From contig DFRY01000050.1 in assembly GCA_002378845.1 (NCBI GenBank), positions 1 to 13,454 of the forward strand: a stretch of DNA of 13,454 bases. Direction: 5' to 3'. Made by a program: the position numbers and the translations under genes. This document shows, in pieces, positions 8,126-13,335 of this stretch. Source of the stretch: Ruminococcaceae bacterium UBA3451. Lineage in GTDB: Bacteria > Bacillota > Clostridia > Oscillospirales > Acutalibacteraceae. The notes under the pieces were generated by a model. The model saw only the letters and a list, made by a program, of their open reading frames with translations. It ran no database searches and was not told the origin of the DNA. The stretch's first letter is position 1; each line of letters begins with the position of its first letter.

Positions 8126-8839
8126 ATGAATAAGGTTGTGGATTTAATGAACAATTTGGCAAAACAATTAACCCCAGAGAGTTTGGCGCAGTATTTCGAC
8201 CATACATTGTTAAAGCCCTTTGCTACCGTAGAAGCGTTTGAACAGTTCTGTGCGGACAGTGCGAAATACAAATTCAAAATGGTTGCAATAAACCCGGCGC
8301 CGGTGAAGCTTTGCAAAAAGCTGCTGGAAGGCAGCGGCGTCCGTGTTGGCGCTGCCATCGGGTTCCCTTTGGGACAGAATACGATTGAAACAAAAATTTT
8401 CGAAACCGAGGACGCCATTAACAACGGCTCCGATGAAATTGACTACGTCATCAATATAACCCAGCTGAAACACAGAAATTACGATTACATAGAACGCGAA
8501 ATGGCCGGCGTGGTGGAACTTTGCAAAAAGCACAGCGTAACTTCCAAAGTTATTTTTGAAAACTGCTTTTTGACGGACGACGAAAAAAAGGAACTGTGCA
8601 AAATTGCTTTAAACGTTGGCCCTGATTTTATCAAAACCTCCACCGGGTTTGGTTCCGGCGGCGCAACACTGGAAGACGTTGCACTGATGAAGAACATGGT
8701 GGGCGACAAAATTAAGGTTAAGGCAGCGGGCGGCATCCGTACTCTTGACATGGTGCTGAAGCTCATCGACCTTGGCGTAGAACGCATTGGTTCCACCGCC
8801 AGCATCGAAATTGTAAACACGTTTGTCAAATCCCTGTAA
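8126..8839 (+). CDS. deoC: DeoC-family class I aldolase (deoxyribose-phosphate aldolase-like)
   Basis: A 237-residue TIM-barrel class I aldolase. DeoC normally splits 2-deoxy-D-ribose 5-phosphate into glyceraldehyde 3-phosphate and acetaldehyde. The expected residues are all present: D106 in DEIDYVIN, the Schiff-base lysine K170 in DFIKTSTGF, and K199 in VKAAGGIRT. The family opener DHTLLKP is at 25-31. It is slightly longer than typical DeoC (about 215-225 residues) because of the N-terminus; ATG 8147 is an alternative start that removes 7 residues. Neither start has a strong ribosome site, and a small hairpin (8103-8119) lies just upstream. There is no nucleoside phosphorylase or phosphopentomutase alongside, unlike a nucleoside-salvage deo operon. 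Its position after a sugar transporter, kinase and reductase suggests it serves sugar breakdown, possibly on a different phosphorylated substrate. Confidence 0.88.
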   Translation: MNKVVDLMNNLAKQLTPESLAQYFDHTLLKPFATVEAFEQFCADSAKYKFKMVAINPAPVKLCKKLLEGSGVRVGAAIGFPLGQNTIETKIFETEDAINNGSDEIDYVINITQLKHRNYDYIEREMAGVVELCKKHSVTSKVIFENCFLTDDEKKELCKIALNVGPDFIKTSTGFGSGGATLEDVALMKNMVGDKIKVKAAGGIRTLDMVLKLIDLGVERIGSTASIEIVNTFVKSL

Positions 8840-8861
8840 GCCGGATATTTGAGGAGAAAAT

Positions 8862-9635
8862 ATGGAACAGGTAAAAAAAATCCTTCTGCAGATTCAGGAT
8901 AAGGACGGCTGCGTCCTTGTCGCTGCATCCGGTGAGGATTCGGTGCAGCTGAAATATACCAGCGAGTATCGCCCGGGCGACTGCATTGTGGTAAAGGTGC
9001 CGGGCCCCCAGCATTTGTCCCTTCTGGCGGACGAAGAACTGCCGGAAAGCTTGGTGTTTGTTCAAAAAACGGAACTGCGGTACCCCATTCCCTTTGGGGA
9101 AGGACTCCAGCCCTATCCCCCGCATTCGTTTCAGGGGAGCAATCATCTGATTTCTGTTCGCGCGGCGGGAGAAAAAGAAATTTACCGGTACCGGAACCTG
9201 AGCTTAAATCCGCTGGATGTACGTGGCAACACGGACAGCTACCCCCATTGCACCGCCAATGTGGAAACCCGGGGCGAATCCGTTTTTGCGGCGCGCAATA
9301 CGATTGACGGCGTAATTGAAAACACCTGCCACGGGGAATGGCCGTACCAGTCCTGGGGGGACGACGAAAACCCGAACGCAGAAATTATGGTGGAATTCGG
9401 ACGTACAGTGCGGGCAGATAAAATTGTCGTATTCCTCCGAGCCGACTTTCCGCACGACAATTACTGGGAACAGGTTACTTTCCTGTTCAGCGACGGTTCC
9501 AAGCTGATTGCTCCGCTGGAAAAGACAAAACAGGGGCAGGAAATTTGTTGTGAACCCAAACAGATTGAATGGGTAAAAATGATGCAGCTGGTCAAGTCGG
9601 AAGAGGAATCTCCTTTCCCCGCACTGACCCAATGA
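8862..9635 (+). CDS. Protein with discoidin-like (F5/8 type C) C-terminal domain, ended early by TGA
   Basis: A 257-residue protein with no signal peptide or membrane segment, so presumably cytoplasmic. Residues 1-105 are not recognised ('YRPGDCIVVKVPGPQHL' is a conspicuous segment). Residues about 110-257 look like an F5/8 type C carbohydrate-binding fold: 'ARNTIDGVIEN' (N-D-G calcium/ligand region), 'AEIMVEFGRTVRADKIVVFLRAD', 'VTFLFSDGSKL' and the terminal 'SPFPALTQ'. Such folds normally finish with an ALTxxEVYG strand. Here the ALTQ is followed by TGA (9633-9635), yet the same frame continues EVYGTDLNPLL to TAA at 9669-9671, so the natural end is probably the later stop. The start has AGGAGA upstream at good spacing, 22 bp after the aldolase gene. 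It probably binds a sugar of this pathway; its precise role is unknown. Confidence 0.7.
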   Translation: MEQVKKILLQIQDKDGCVLVAASGEDSVQLKYTSEYRPGDCIVVKVPGPQHLSLLADEELPESLVFVQKTELRYPIPFGEGLQPYPPHSFQGSNHLISVRAAGEKEIYRYRNLSLNPLDVRGNTDSYPHCTANVETRGESVFAARNTIDGVIENTCHGEWPYQSWGDDENPNAEIMVEFGRTVRADKIVVFLRADFPHDNYWEQVTFLFSDGSKLIAPLEKTKQGQEICCEPKQIEWVKMMQLVKSEEESPFPALTQ

Positions 9636-9712
9636 GAAGTGTACGGAACCGATCTGAACCCGCTGCTCTAAGCCTTATGCTCGATTATTCCGAATCAAGA
9701 AACAACTCCCTG

Positions 9713-9744
9713 AACCGGCGCCGAAGTATCGGCGCCGGTTTTTT
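9713..9744 (+). terminator. Intrinsic terminator closing the sugar cluster
   Basis: A 12-bp perfect stem, AACCGGCGCCGA (9713-9724) with TCGGCGCCGGTT (9729-9740), loop AGTA, and a T-run 9739-9744. It ends the + strand operon just after the discoidin-domain gene. Confidence 0.95.
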
Positions 9745-9776
9745 ACTCGGGTGATTACCCGTCCTACCGGAAAATT

Positions 9777-9825
9777 TATAAAAAAGAATAAGAGCAGAGC
9801 GAAGTTCGCTCTGCTCTTATTCTTT
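9777..9825 (-). terminator. Terminator of the HD-GYP gene (perfect 21-bp inverted repeat)
   Basis: Bases 9783-9803 and 9805-9825 are perfect complements around a single central G, so the real hairpin must open a few inner pairs to form a loop. It starts 9 bases after the stop of the - strand HD-GYP gene, and on that strand the stem is followed by a U-rich stretch (complement of the A-run at 9780-9785). With the + strand terminator at 9713-9744 it separates two convergent transcription units. Confidence 0.85.
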
Positions 9826-9834
9826 GCTCTTTAT

Positions 9835-10692
9835 TTAAGTCTCCTGTGCGCCGCAGGACCTTCTGGGTATCAGTATGGAAGCGTATTGCTTCAGCAGGTC
9901 AAGGTTGAACAGATTTTCTTTCTTTCTCAGCTCCGCAAAAGCCGTTTTCAGGCTTTTTTCCTTTTTGTAAGGACGATACGATGTCATTGCGTCAAGAACA
10001 TCCGCTATCATAACAATCTGGGCTTCGTACGATATCTGGTCGCCCTCCAGTCCATAAGGGTATCCCCTGCCGTCCAGCCGCTCATGGTGCTGCAGGATGA
10101 TATTGATGCACATTTGCGGAATTCCGCTTTCCTGCAGCATTTCTATTCCAAGAATACAGTGCTGCTCCATAATGCTGTATTCGGCGGCAGTTAACTTTTT
10201 AGGCTTTTGTATAATGTTTTTCGGTATCAAAAGCTTTCCCACATCGTGCAGAAAACTTCCCAACGCCAGTTGGTTTAACTGTGTTTCCGTAAATTTCAGC
10301 TGAATTCCAACCATGGTGGAAAGCAGCGCCACGTCGATACAGTGCGTGTATAGCCAGTCCACATAATTTTCTATTGCATAAACCGCTGCCCACCATGGCT
10401 TATTTTTAGAATCAAATAAAACTATTGTCAAAAGTTCGCTGGCCTTTGACAATAGTTCCACACAATCCACGTTAACCTTTTTCTGCAAGTCATCACAAGT
10501 CTGATTCAGCAATTCTTTCGGATCCGTCCTTGCCGTTTCAAGTTGCAGGTTGTTATTGGAGTATGGGGAAAAGGTTCCTATCAGCTCCAGCTTTTTCTGA
10601 ATTTCATCGGTTAGAAATTCATCTTTCGCTACCAGTAAAACTCCGTTTTCGTTGTAAATATCCCGATCTGCATATGCCTTTTGTCTAATCAT
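9835..10692 (-). CDS. HD-GYP domain protein, probable cyclic-di-GMP phosphodiesterase
   Basis: A 285-residue cytoplasmic protein. HD-GYP enzymes hydrolyse cyclic di-GMP (some cGAMP) using a metal cluster. The full signature is present: H117 in the first helix, HDVGK at 149-153, H178 (EQHCILG), then HHERLDGRGYP at 202-212, and D231 in DVLDAMTSYRPYK. The N-terminal 100 residues begin with 'DIYNENGVLLVAKDEFLTDEIQKKL', an arrangement common in front of Firmicutes HD-GYP domains. There is no receiver, PAS or membrane segment, so the sensory input, if any, lies in that N-terminal part. The start CAT (10690-10692) has AAGGAGAT on the - strand at 10703-10710, 10 bases away. It has its own promoter and terminator, so it is a single-gene unit. 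Activity on c-di-GMP is inferred from intact motifs. Confidence 0.92.
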   Translation of the reverse strand: MIRQKAYADRDIYNENGVLLVAKDEFLTDEIQKKLELIGTFSPYSNNNLQLETARTDPKELLNQTCDDLQKKVNVDCVELLSKASELLTIVLFDSKNKPWWAAVYAIENYVDWLYTHCIDVALLSTMVGIQLKFTETQLNQLALGSFLHDVGKLLIPKNIIQKPKKLTAAEYSIMEQHCILGIEMLQESGIPQMCINIILQHHERLDGRGYPYGLEGDQISYEAQIVMIADVLDAMTSYRPYKKEKSLKTAFAELRKKENLFNLDLLKQYASILIPRRSCGAQET

Positions 10693-10775
10693 CGCCTAAT
10701 CCATCTCCTTATCATTTCAGTTAGAAAATTCCCTTGTTTTTTTCAAAGACTATTCAAAAATCAATTTCTATAATT

Positions 10776-10804
10776 ATTATGCATTATAATAACGTATATG
10801 TCAA
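10776..10804 (-). promoter_or_regulatory. Sigma-A type promoter of the HD-GYP gene
   Basis: On the - strand, TTGACA (complement of 10799-10804) is separated by exactly 17 bp from CATAAT (complement of 10776-10781). This is a near-consensus housekeeping promoter and would give a leader of roughly 75 bases. Its -35 region overlaps the 20-bp repeat copy at 10801-10820. Confidence 0.75.
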
Positions 10805-10820
10805 TATTTACCTATAAGTT
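10801..10820. repeat. 20-bp direct repeat, copy 1 (operator candidate)
   Basis: TCAATATTTACCTATAAGTT. It matches 11584-11603 at 19 of 20 positions, in the same orientation. This copy overlaps the -35 of the HD-GYP promoter and extends upstream of it. It contains an imperfect dyad, ATTTA-N4-TAAGT. Confidence 0.7.
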
Positions 10821-10874
10821 ATTATTATCAAAGATAAATGACCGTAAAATCATAATTTACGTAAATTTTGACAA

Positions 10875-10910
10875 AAAGGGCACCGCCGATCTTATCGGAC
10901 GATGCCCTTT
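10875..10910 (-). terminator. Terminator of the small helical protein gene
   Basis: AAAGGGCA (10875-10882) pairs with TGCCCTTT (10903-10910), with further partial CG pairing inside (CCGAT with ATCGG). On the - strand it is followed by U-rich sequence, the complement of 10867-10877. It lies about 30 bases past the stop of the gene at 10941-11276. Confidence 0.75.
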
Positions 10911-10940
10911 GCATTCTTTCGAATCAAGAAATCTGTTTTT

Positions 10941-11276
10941 CTATTTCTCGTTTCCTTCCATAATTTTTCCGTTCACTACACCATTCCACACACTTTTGTA
11001 TAAGTCCTGACAGTCGAGCATTCCCTGCTCATAATACCAGCGATCAATGCCAAAATATGTCTGATTGAGGTGATCCGTATAATCGATCAACAAGTCCTTT
11101 TTCTCTTTTCCTAACAAATTAACCAGTTCATCAAATTCTTGCTGCACCGTGCGGCACAATTCCTCATCCGCGGCTTTCTCTTTTTTGTAAAACTCTTTAT
11201 GTTCCCTTAACCGTTTATCGACAAATACCATTAACCCTGCCTGCATTGCGTGATTTATACTTTTAGGAAGTTTCAT
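10941..11276 (-). CDS. Small, mostly helical protein of unknown function
   Basis: A 111-residue, charged protein that I do not recognise with confidence. It has no signal peptide, no membrane segment and no evident catalytic motif. The sequence is rich in Lys/Glu/Asp and reads as three or four amphipathic helices; residues about 20-60 could form a coiled coil or helical hairpin. The C-terminal part, 'YFGIDRWYYEQGMLDCQDLY', has a pattern of aromatic residues plus 'F/Y-x-x-G-x-x-x' reminiscent of small clostridial helical DUF proteins, but I cannot name the family. The start CAT (11274-11276) has AAGGGA about 10 bases upstream on the - strand. A clear terminator follows, and a possible promoter lies at 11332-11359, supporting a real single-gene unit between the HD-GYP and XRE genes. 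Confidence 0.7.
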   Translation of the reverse strand: MKLPKSINHAMQAGLMVFVDKRLREHKEFYKKEKAADEELCRTVQQEFDELVNLLGKEKKDLLIDYTDHLNQTYFGIDRWYYEQGMLDCQDLYKSVWNGVVNGKIMEGNEK

Positions 11277-11331
11277 ATTCTAAAATCCCTTCATTTAAAA
11301 AAATAAAAAAGCGTCAGCAAAAACACGTGAT

Positions 11332-11359
11332 ACCATAAACTCACATGCAATAAAGTCAA
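11332..11359 (-). promoter_or_regulatory. Possible promoter of the small helical protein gene
   Basis: On the - strand, TTGACT (complement of 11354-11359) is followed after 16 bp by TATGGT (complement of 11332-11337). The -35 is good and the -10 mediocre. The transcript would start about 50 bases before the gene. Confidence 0.4.
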
Positions 11360-11583
11360 TTTAAGCAACTTCCGTATGTGAGCAATCAAACCGATATTCT
11401 ATTGCCTTACTTCTATTTCTTAATTTCGTCGACTTTATTAAGCTGAAACTTTTTGTAGAACATTATAACACTCTATGAAATCACATGCAATCAATTTATA
11501 CCAAATAGAGTGGTTTAATATGGAAATATTAAAATTGAAACAGTTTGGTTGAATAGAAACTTGCAAATTAACGAACTTTAAGA

Positions 11584-11603
11584 TCAATATTTACCCATAA
11601 GTT
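11584..11603. repeat. 20-bp direct repeat, copy 2 (operator candidate)
   Basis: TCAATATTTACCCATAAGTT, differing by one base from 10801-10820. It lies upstream of the XRE regulator gene, 24 bp before a -10-like TATACT (11628-11633), so it could place the regulator at its own promoter. Confidence 0.7.
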
Positions 11604-11671
11604 CCTTTATGCTCGTACTGCATAAATTATACTAAAATTATCATTGACTTTAATTAGATAGGTGGATTGCC

Positions 11672-11995
11672 ATGAACATTGATTACACTGCCATTGGGCA
11701 CAGAGTCAAGCAAGCGCGGCACGAAAAAAATTTTACACAGGCCCGGTTGGCTGAATTACTGTCTGTTACCCCTGAGTACATTTCCCGTGTAGAACGTGCC
11801 AGCACTAACCCCAGCCTTCAAATCATTGCGAAAATCGCCGAGGTTTTGTCTGTTAATTTGACTTTTCTGCTCGAAGGAACCACGACGGGCAATGACAATT
11901 ATAAACTGGATGAGTTTTCAGAGCTATTAAAGCATCTCACGCCGGAAAAGCGCAAACTGCTTTATGAAATTGGAACGGTTCTTCTCCAATCCTGA
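11672..11995 (+). CDS. XRE-family helix-turn-helix regulator
   Basis: A 107-residue protein. A Cro/C1-type DNA-binding domain fills residues about 8-62: 'IGHRVKQARHEKNFTQARLAELLSVTPEYISRVERASTNPS', then 'LQIIAKIAEVLSVNLTFLLEG'. The remaining 40 residues are a short helical tail ('LDEFSELLKHLTPEKRKLLYEIG') of the sort that often mediates dimerisation. ATAGGTGG sits about 6 bases before the ATG. It is a stand-alone gene with no obvious toxin partner, phage gene or restriction gene beside it. Because the same 20-bp element lies in front of it and at the HD-GYP promoter, it may control both. A -10-like TATACT is at 11628-11633 with only a weak -35. Family is firm; target is inferred. Confidence 0.9.
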   Translation: MNIDYTAIGHRVKQARHEKNFTQARLAELLSVTPEYISRVERASTNPSLQIIAKIAEVLSVNLTFLLEGTTTGNDNYKLDEFSELLKHLTPEKRKLLYEIGTVLLQS

Positions 11996-12132
11996 ACGGA
12001 AACCAATTTAGACTGAATTCTTCCGGCAATATCAATTTAGTTCTTTCTTTGTGGGCATATTAGAATAAGGCATACTCTCTCCCTTTGTTAGTATTACCAT
12101 ATACAGCCCATGCTTGTTGTATTATACTGCAA

Positions 12133-12162
12133 TTGACATTGTGACAGCATTGCGGCTATAAT
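12133..12162 (+). promoter_or_regulatory. Consensus promoter of the IclR gene
   Basis: TTGACA (12133-12138), 18-bp spacer, TATAAT (12157-12162): both hexamers are perfect. The leader to the start codon is about 55 bases. An inverted repeat, TAATGA (12159-12164) with TCATTA (12179-12184), overlaps the -10 and start point and could serve autoregulation. Confidence 0.85.
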
Positions 12163-12223
12163 GAATGAAAGCCGTTAATCATTAGTAAACAAATACTGAA
12201 TTTATGTGTTTGGGGGAATTAAA

Positions 12224-12994
12224 ATGGAGCCAAATGATAACTTTCCTGAAGGCGTAAAAGTGAAGTCACTGTACAAGGCGGTCAAGCTGCTTGACTATTT
12301 CGACAGCCAACACCCGGAGCGGGGCGTAAGTGAGCTGGCAGAACTAAGCGGCATGCTGAAAAGCAGCGTTTATAATATTATGAGCACTTACGAAATTTGC
12401 GGGATCATCGAAAAGAACCCTAAAACAAATAAGTACCGTCTGGGCTTGAAAATTCTTGCTCTAAGCAATGTGCTCAGTCAGGACGACGTGTTCTGGGAAA
12501 TTATACGGCCCTATATGGAAGAGCTGAGCGAGCAAACCGGAGAAACCGTTTTTTTGGCTACGCCATACGGCAACAATATTATTTATCGGGAAGCCGCATT
12601 CCCAAACCACAGCATCTCTGTGCGGGCGATAAAAGGTGTGGTCGCTCCTATGTATTGCACCAGTCTGGGGAAAGCAATTCTTTCCTGCATGGACAAGGAA
12701 CAGACGGAACGTGTTATTGCGGAAGGACTGGAGCCTTTTACGCCTTATACGATTACTGATCCGCAGGCATTTCGCGATGAGGTGGAGAAAATCCGTATAC
12801 AAGGCTATTCCATTGACAATATGGAACATGAGTATGGTATAAAATGCGTTGGGGTGCCGATTAAAAATGGAAACGGCCAGGTAATCGGCGGAATCAGCCT
12901 TTCCGGGCCTTCCCTGCGCTTTAACGACGAACAGATTGCAGAATATGCAAAAATTCTTACCGACAGAGCTATACGGATTCGAGACCGTATTTAA
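12224..12994 (+). CDS. IclR-family transcriptional regulator
   Basis: A 256-residue regulator. An N-terminal winged helix (about 12-75) has 'SLYKAVKLLDYF', the helix-turn-helix 'GVSELAELSGMLKSSVYNIMSTYE' and wing 'KNPKTNKYRLGLKIL'. The C-terminal effector domain (about 80-250) has the family hallmarks 'TGETVFLATPYGNNIIYREA', 'PMYCTSLGKAILSCM' and 'GVPIKNGNGQVIGGISLSGPSLRF'. IclR proteins bind small acids or sugar acids and usually control adjacent catabolic genes. The frame also opens at GTG 12206, but ATG 12224 has GGGGGAA (12212-12218) at proper spacing and is chosen. The gene has its own consensus promoter and terminator. It most likely controls the aldolase/lyase-family gene downstream, whose leader carries two phased operator-like repeats. 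Confidence 0.93.
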   Translation: MEPNDNFPEGVKVKSLYKAVKLLDYFDSQHPERGVSELAELSGMLKSSVYNIMSTYEICGIIEKNPKTNKYRLGLKILALSNVLSQDDVFWEIIRPYMEELSEQTGETVFLATPYGNNIIYREAAFPNHSISVRAIKGVVAPMYCTSLGKAILSCMDKEQTERVIAEGLEPFTPYTITDPQAFRDEVEKIRIQGYSIDNMEHEYGIKCVGVPIKNGNGQVIGGISLSGPSLRFNDEQIAEYAKILTDRAIRIRDRI

Positions 12995-13007
12995 TTCCTA
13001 GCAACTT

Positions 13008-13055
13008 GGGGGATTCCCGAGAATGCGTTTTGCATTCTCGGGAATCCCCCTTTTT
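13008..13055 (+). terminator. Terminator of the IclR gene
   Basis: A perfect 19-bp stem: 13008-13026 pairs with 13032-13050 (GGGGGATTCCC... with ...GGGAATCCCCC), loop GTTTT, T-run 13051-13055. It starts 14 bases after the IclR stop. Confidence 0.96.
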
Positions 13056-13203
13056 ATTTTGCTGACCGTCGGCAGGTCACTGGCGAAGGCCGCTGTATTT
13101 TGCTGTTTCATGCCCGAACAATTGCGCCTATCGCCGCAAATTTACCGTATGAAAATAAAAGGTATACATTTTACACACTTTTTCTTAATTTTAATTAAAA
13201 CTA

Positions 13204-13232
13204 TTGACATGTTGTGTATAAACATGTAGTAT
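13204..13232 (+). promoter_or_regulatory. Promoter of the DHDPS-family gene with spacer dyad
   Basis: TTGACA (13204-13209), then TAGTAT (13227-13232) at a 17-bp spacing; TATATT at 13230-13235 is an alternative -10. A perfect dyad, ACATGTT-N7-AACATGT (13207-13227), fills the spacer and overlaps the -35. Confidence 0.65.
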
Positions 13233-13241
13233 ATTAATTAC

Positions 13242-13297
13242 AGAACGACGTTCATCATTAATGAATATAAAAGAAACCGATGTTCATTATTAATGGA
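13242..13297 (+). promoter_or_regulatory. Two phased operator-like repeats (IclR-binding candidate)
   Basis: GTTCATCATTAATGAA (13250-13265) and GTTCATTATTAATGGA (13282-13297) match at 14 of 16 positions, and are 32 bp apart, about three helical turns. Each is preceded by a related AGAA(A)C-GA segment. The first contains the perfect palindrome TCATTAATGA. They lie downstream of the predicted start point, in the leader, where a bound repressor would block transcription. Confidence 0.6.
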
Positions 13298-13335
13298 ATC
13301 CGCATTCGAGCATTACACAATTTGGAGGAATTATT

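Larger units (their letters stand above)
11277..11671. other. 395-bp AT-rich intergenic region with repeats and stem-loops
   Basis: I see no coding sequence here. It holds TCACATGCAAT twice (11341-11351 and 11481-11491), each followed by CAATTTA, with five extra bases in the first copy. Each copy lies in or next to a dyad: CTCACAT with ATGTGAG (11340-11380 area), and CACTCTAT (11469-11476) with ATAGAGTG (11505-11512), the latter enclosing copy 2. Copy 2 of the 20-bp operator-like repeat is at 11584-11603. A small regulatory RNA or a divergent control region is possible; neither is shown. Confidence 0.45.
12995..13335 (+). other. 341-bp control region between IclR and DHDPS-family genes
   Basis: Besides the terminator, promoter and operator-like repeats listed separately, bases 13056-13140 form a noticeably GC-richer island with small dyads (TGACC-N7-GGTCA at 13063-13079; TTGCG...CGCAA at 13122-13139). 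I see no convincing gene in it; it may be a decayed gene remnant or an extra control element. Confidence 0.4.

Noticed and set aside
422..8839. An autoinducer-2 (Lsr-like) system, because an FGGY kinase and a class I aldolase occur with an importer
   Set aside because: The transporter is of CUT1 oligosaccharide type with a GH105-type hydrolase, and no LsrR/LsrG-like genes are seen; DeoC is a different aldolase family from LsrF-type enzymes.
9691..10931. 12-bp match CGAATCAAGAAA at 9691-9702 and 10920-10931
   Set aside because: Short, no extension on either side and no shared context; likely chance.
11996..12132. Terminator for the XRE gene (ACGGAA ... TTCCGG pairing after the stop)
   Set aside because: The stem is only 5-6 bp with a loop of about 19 bases and no T-run follows.
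13023..13229. 68-codon frame after IclR
   Set aside because: It starts inside the terminator stem, and has no ribosome site or recognisable protein features.
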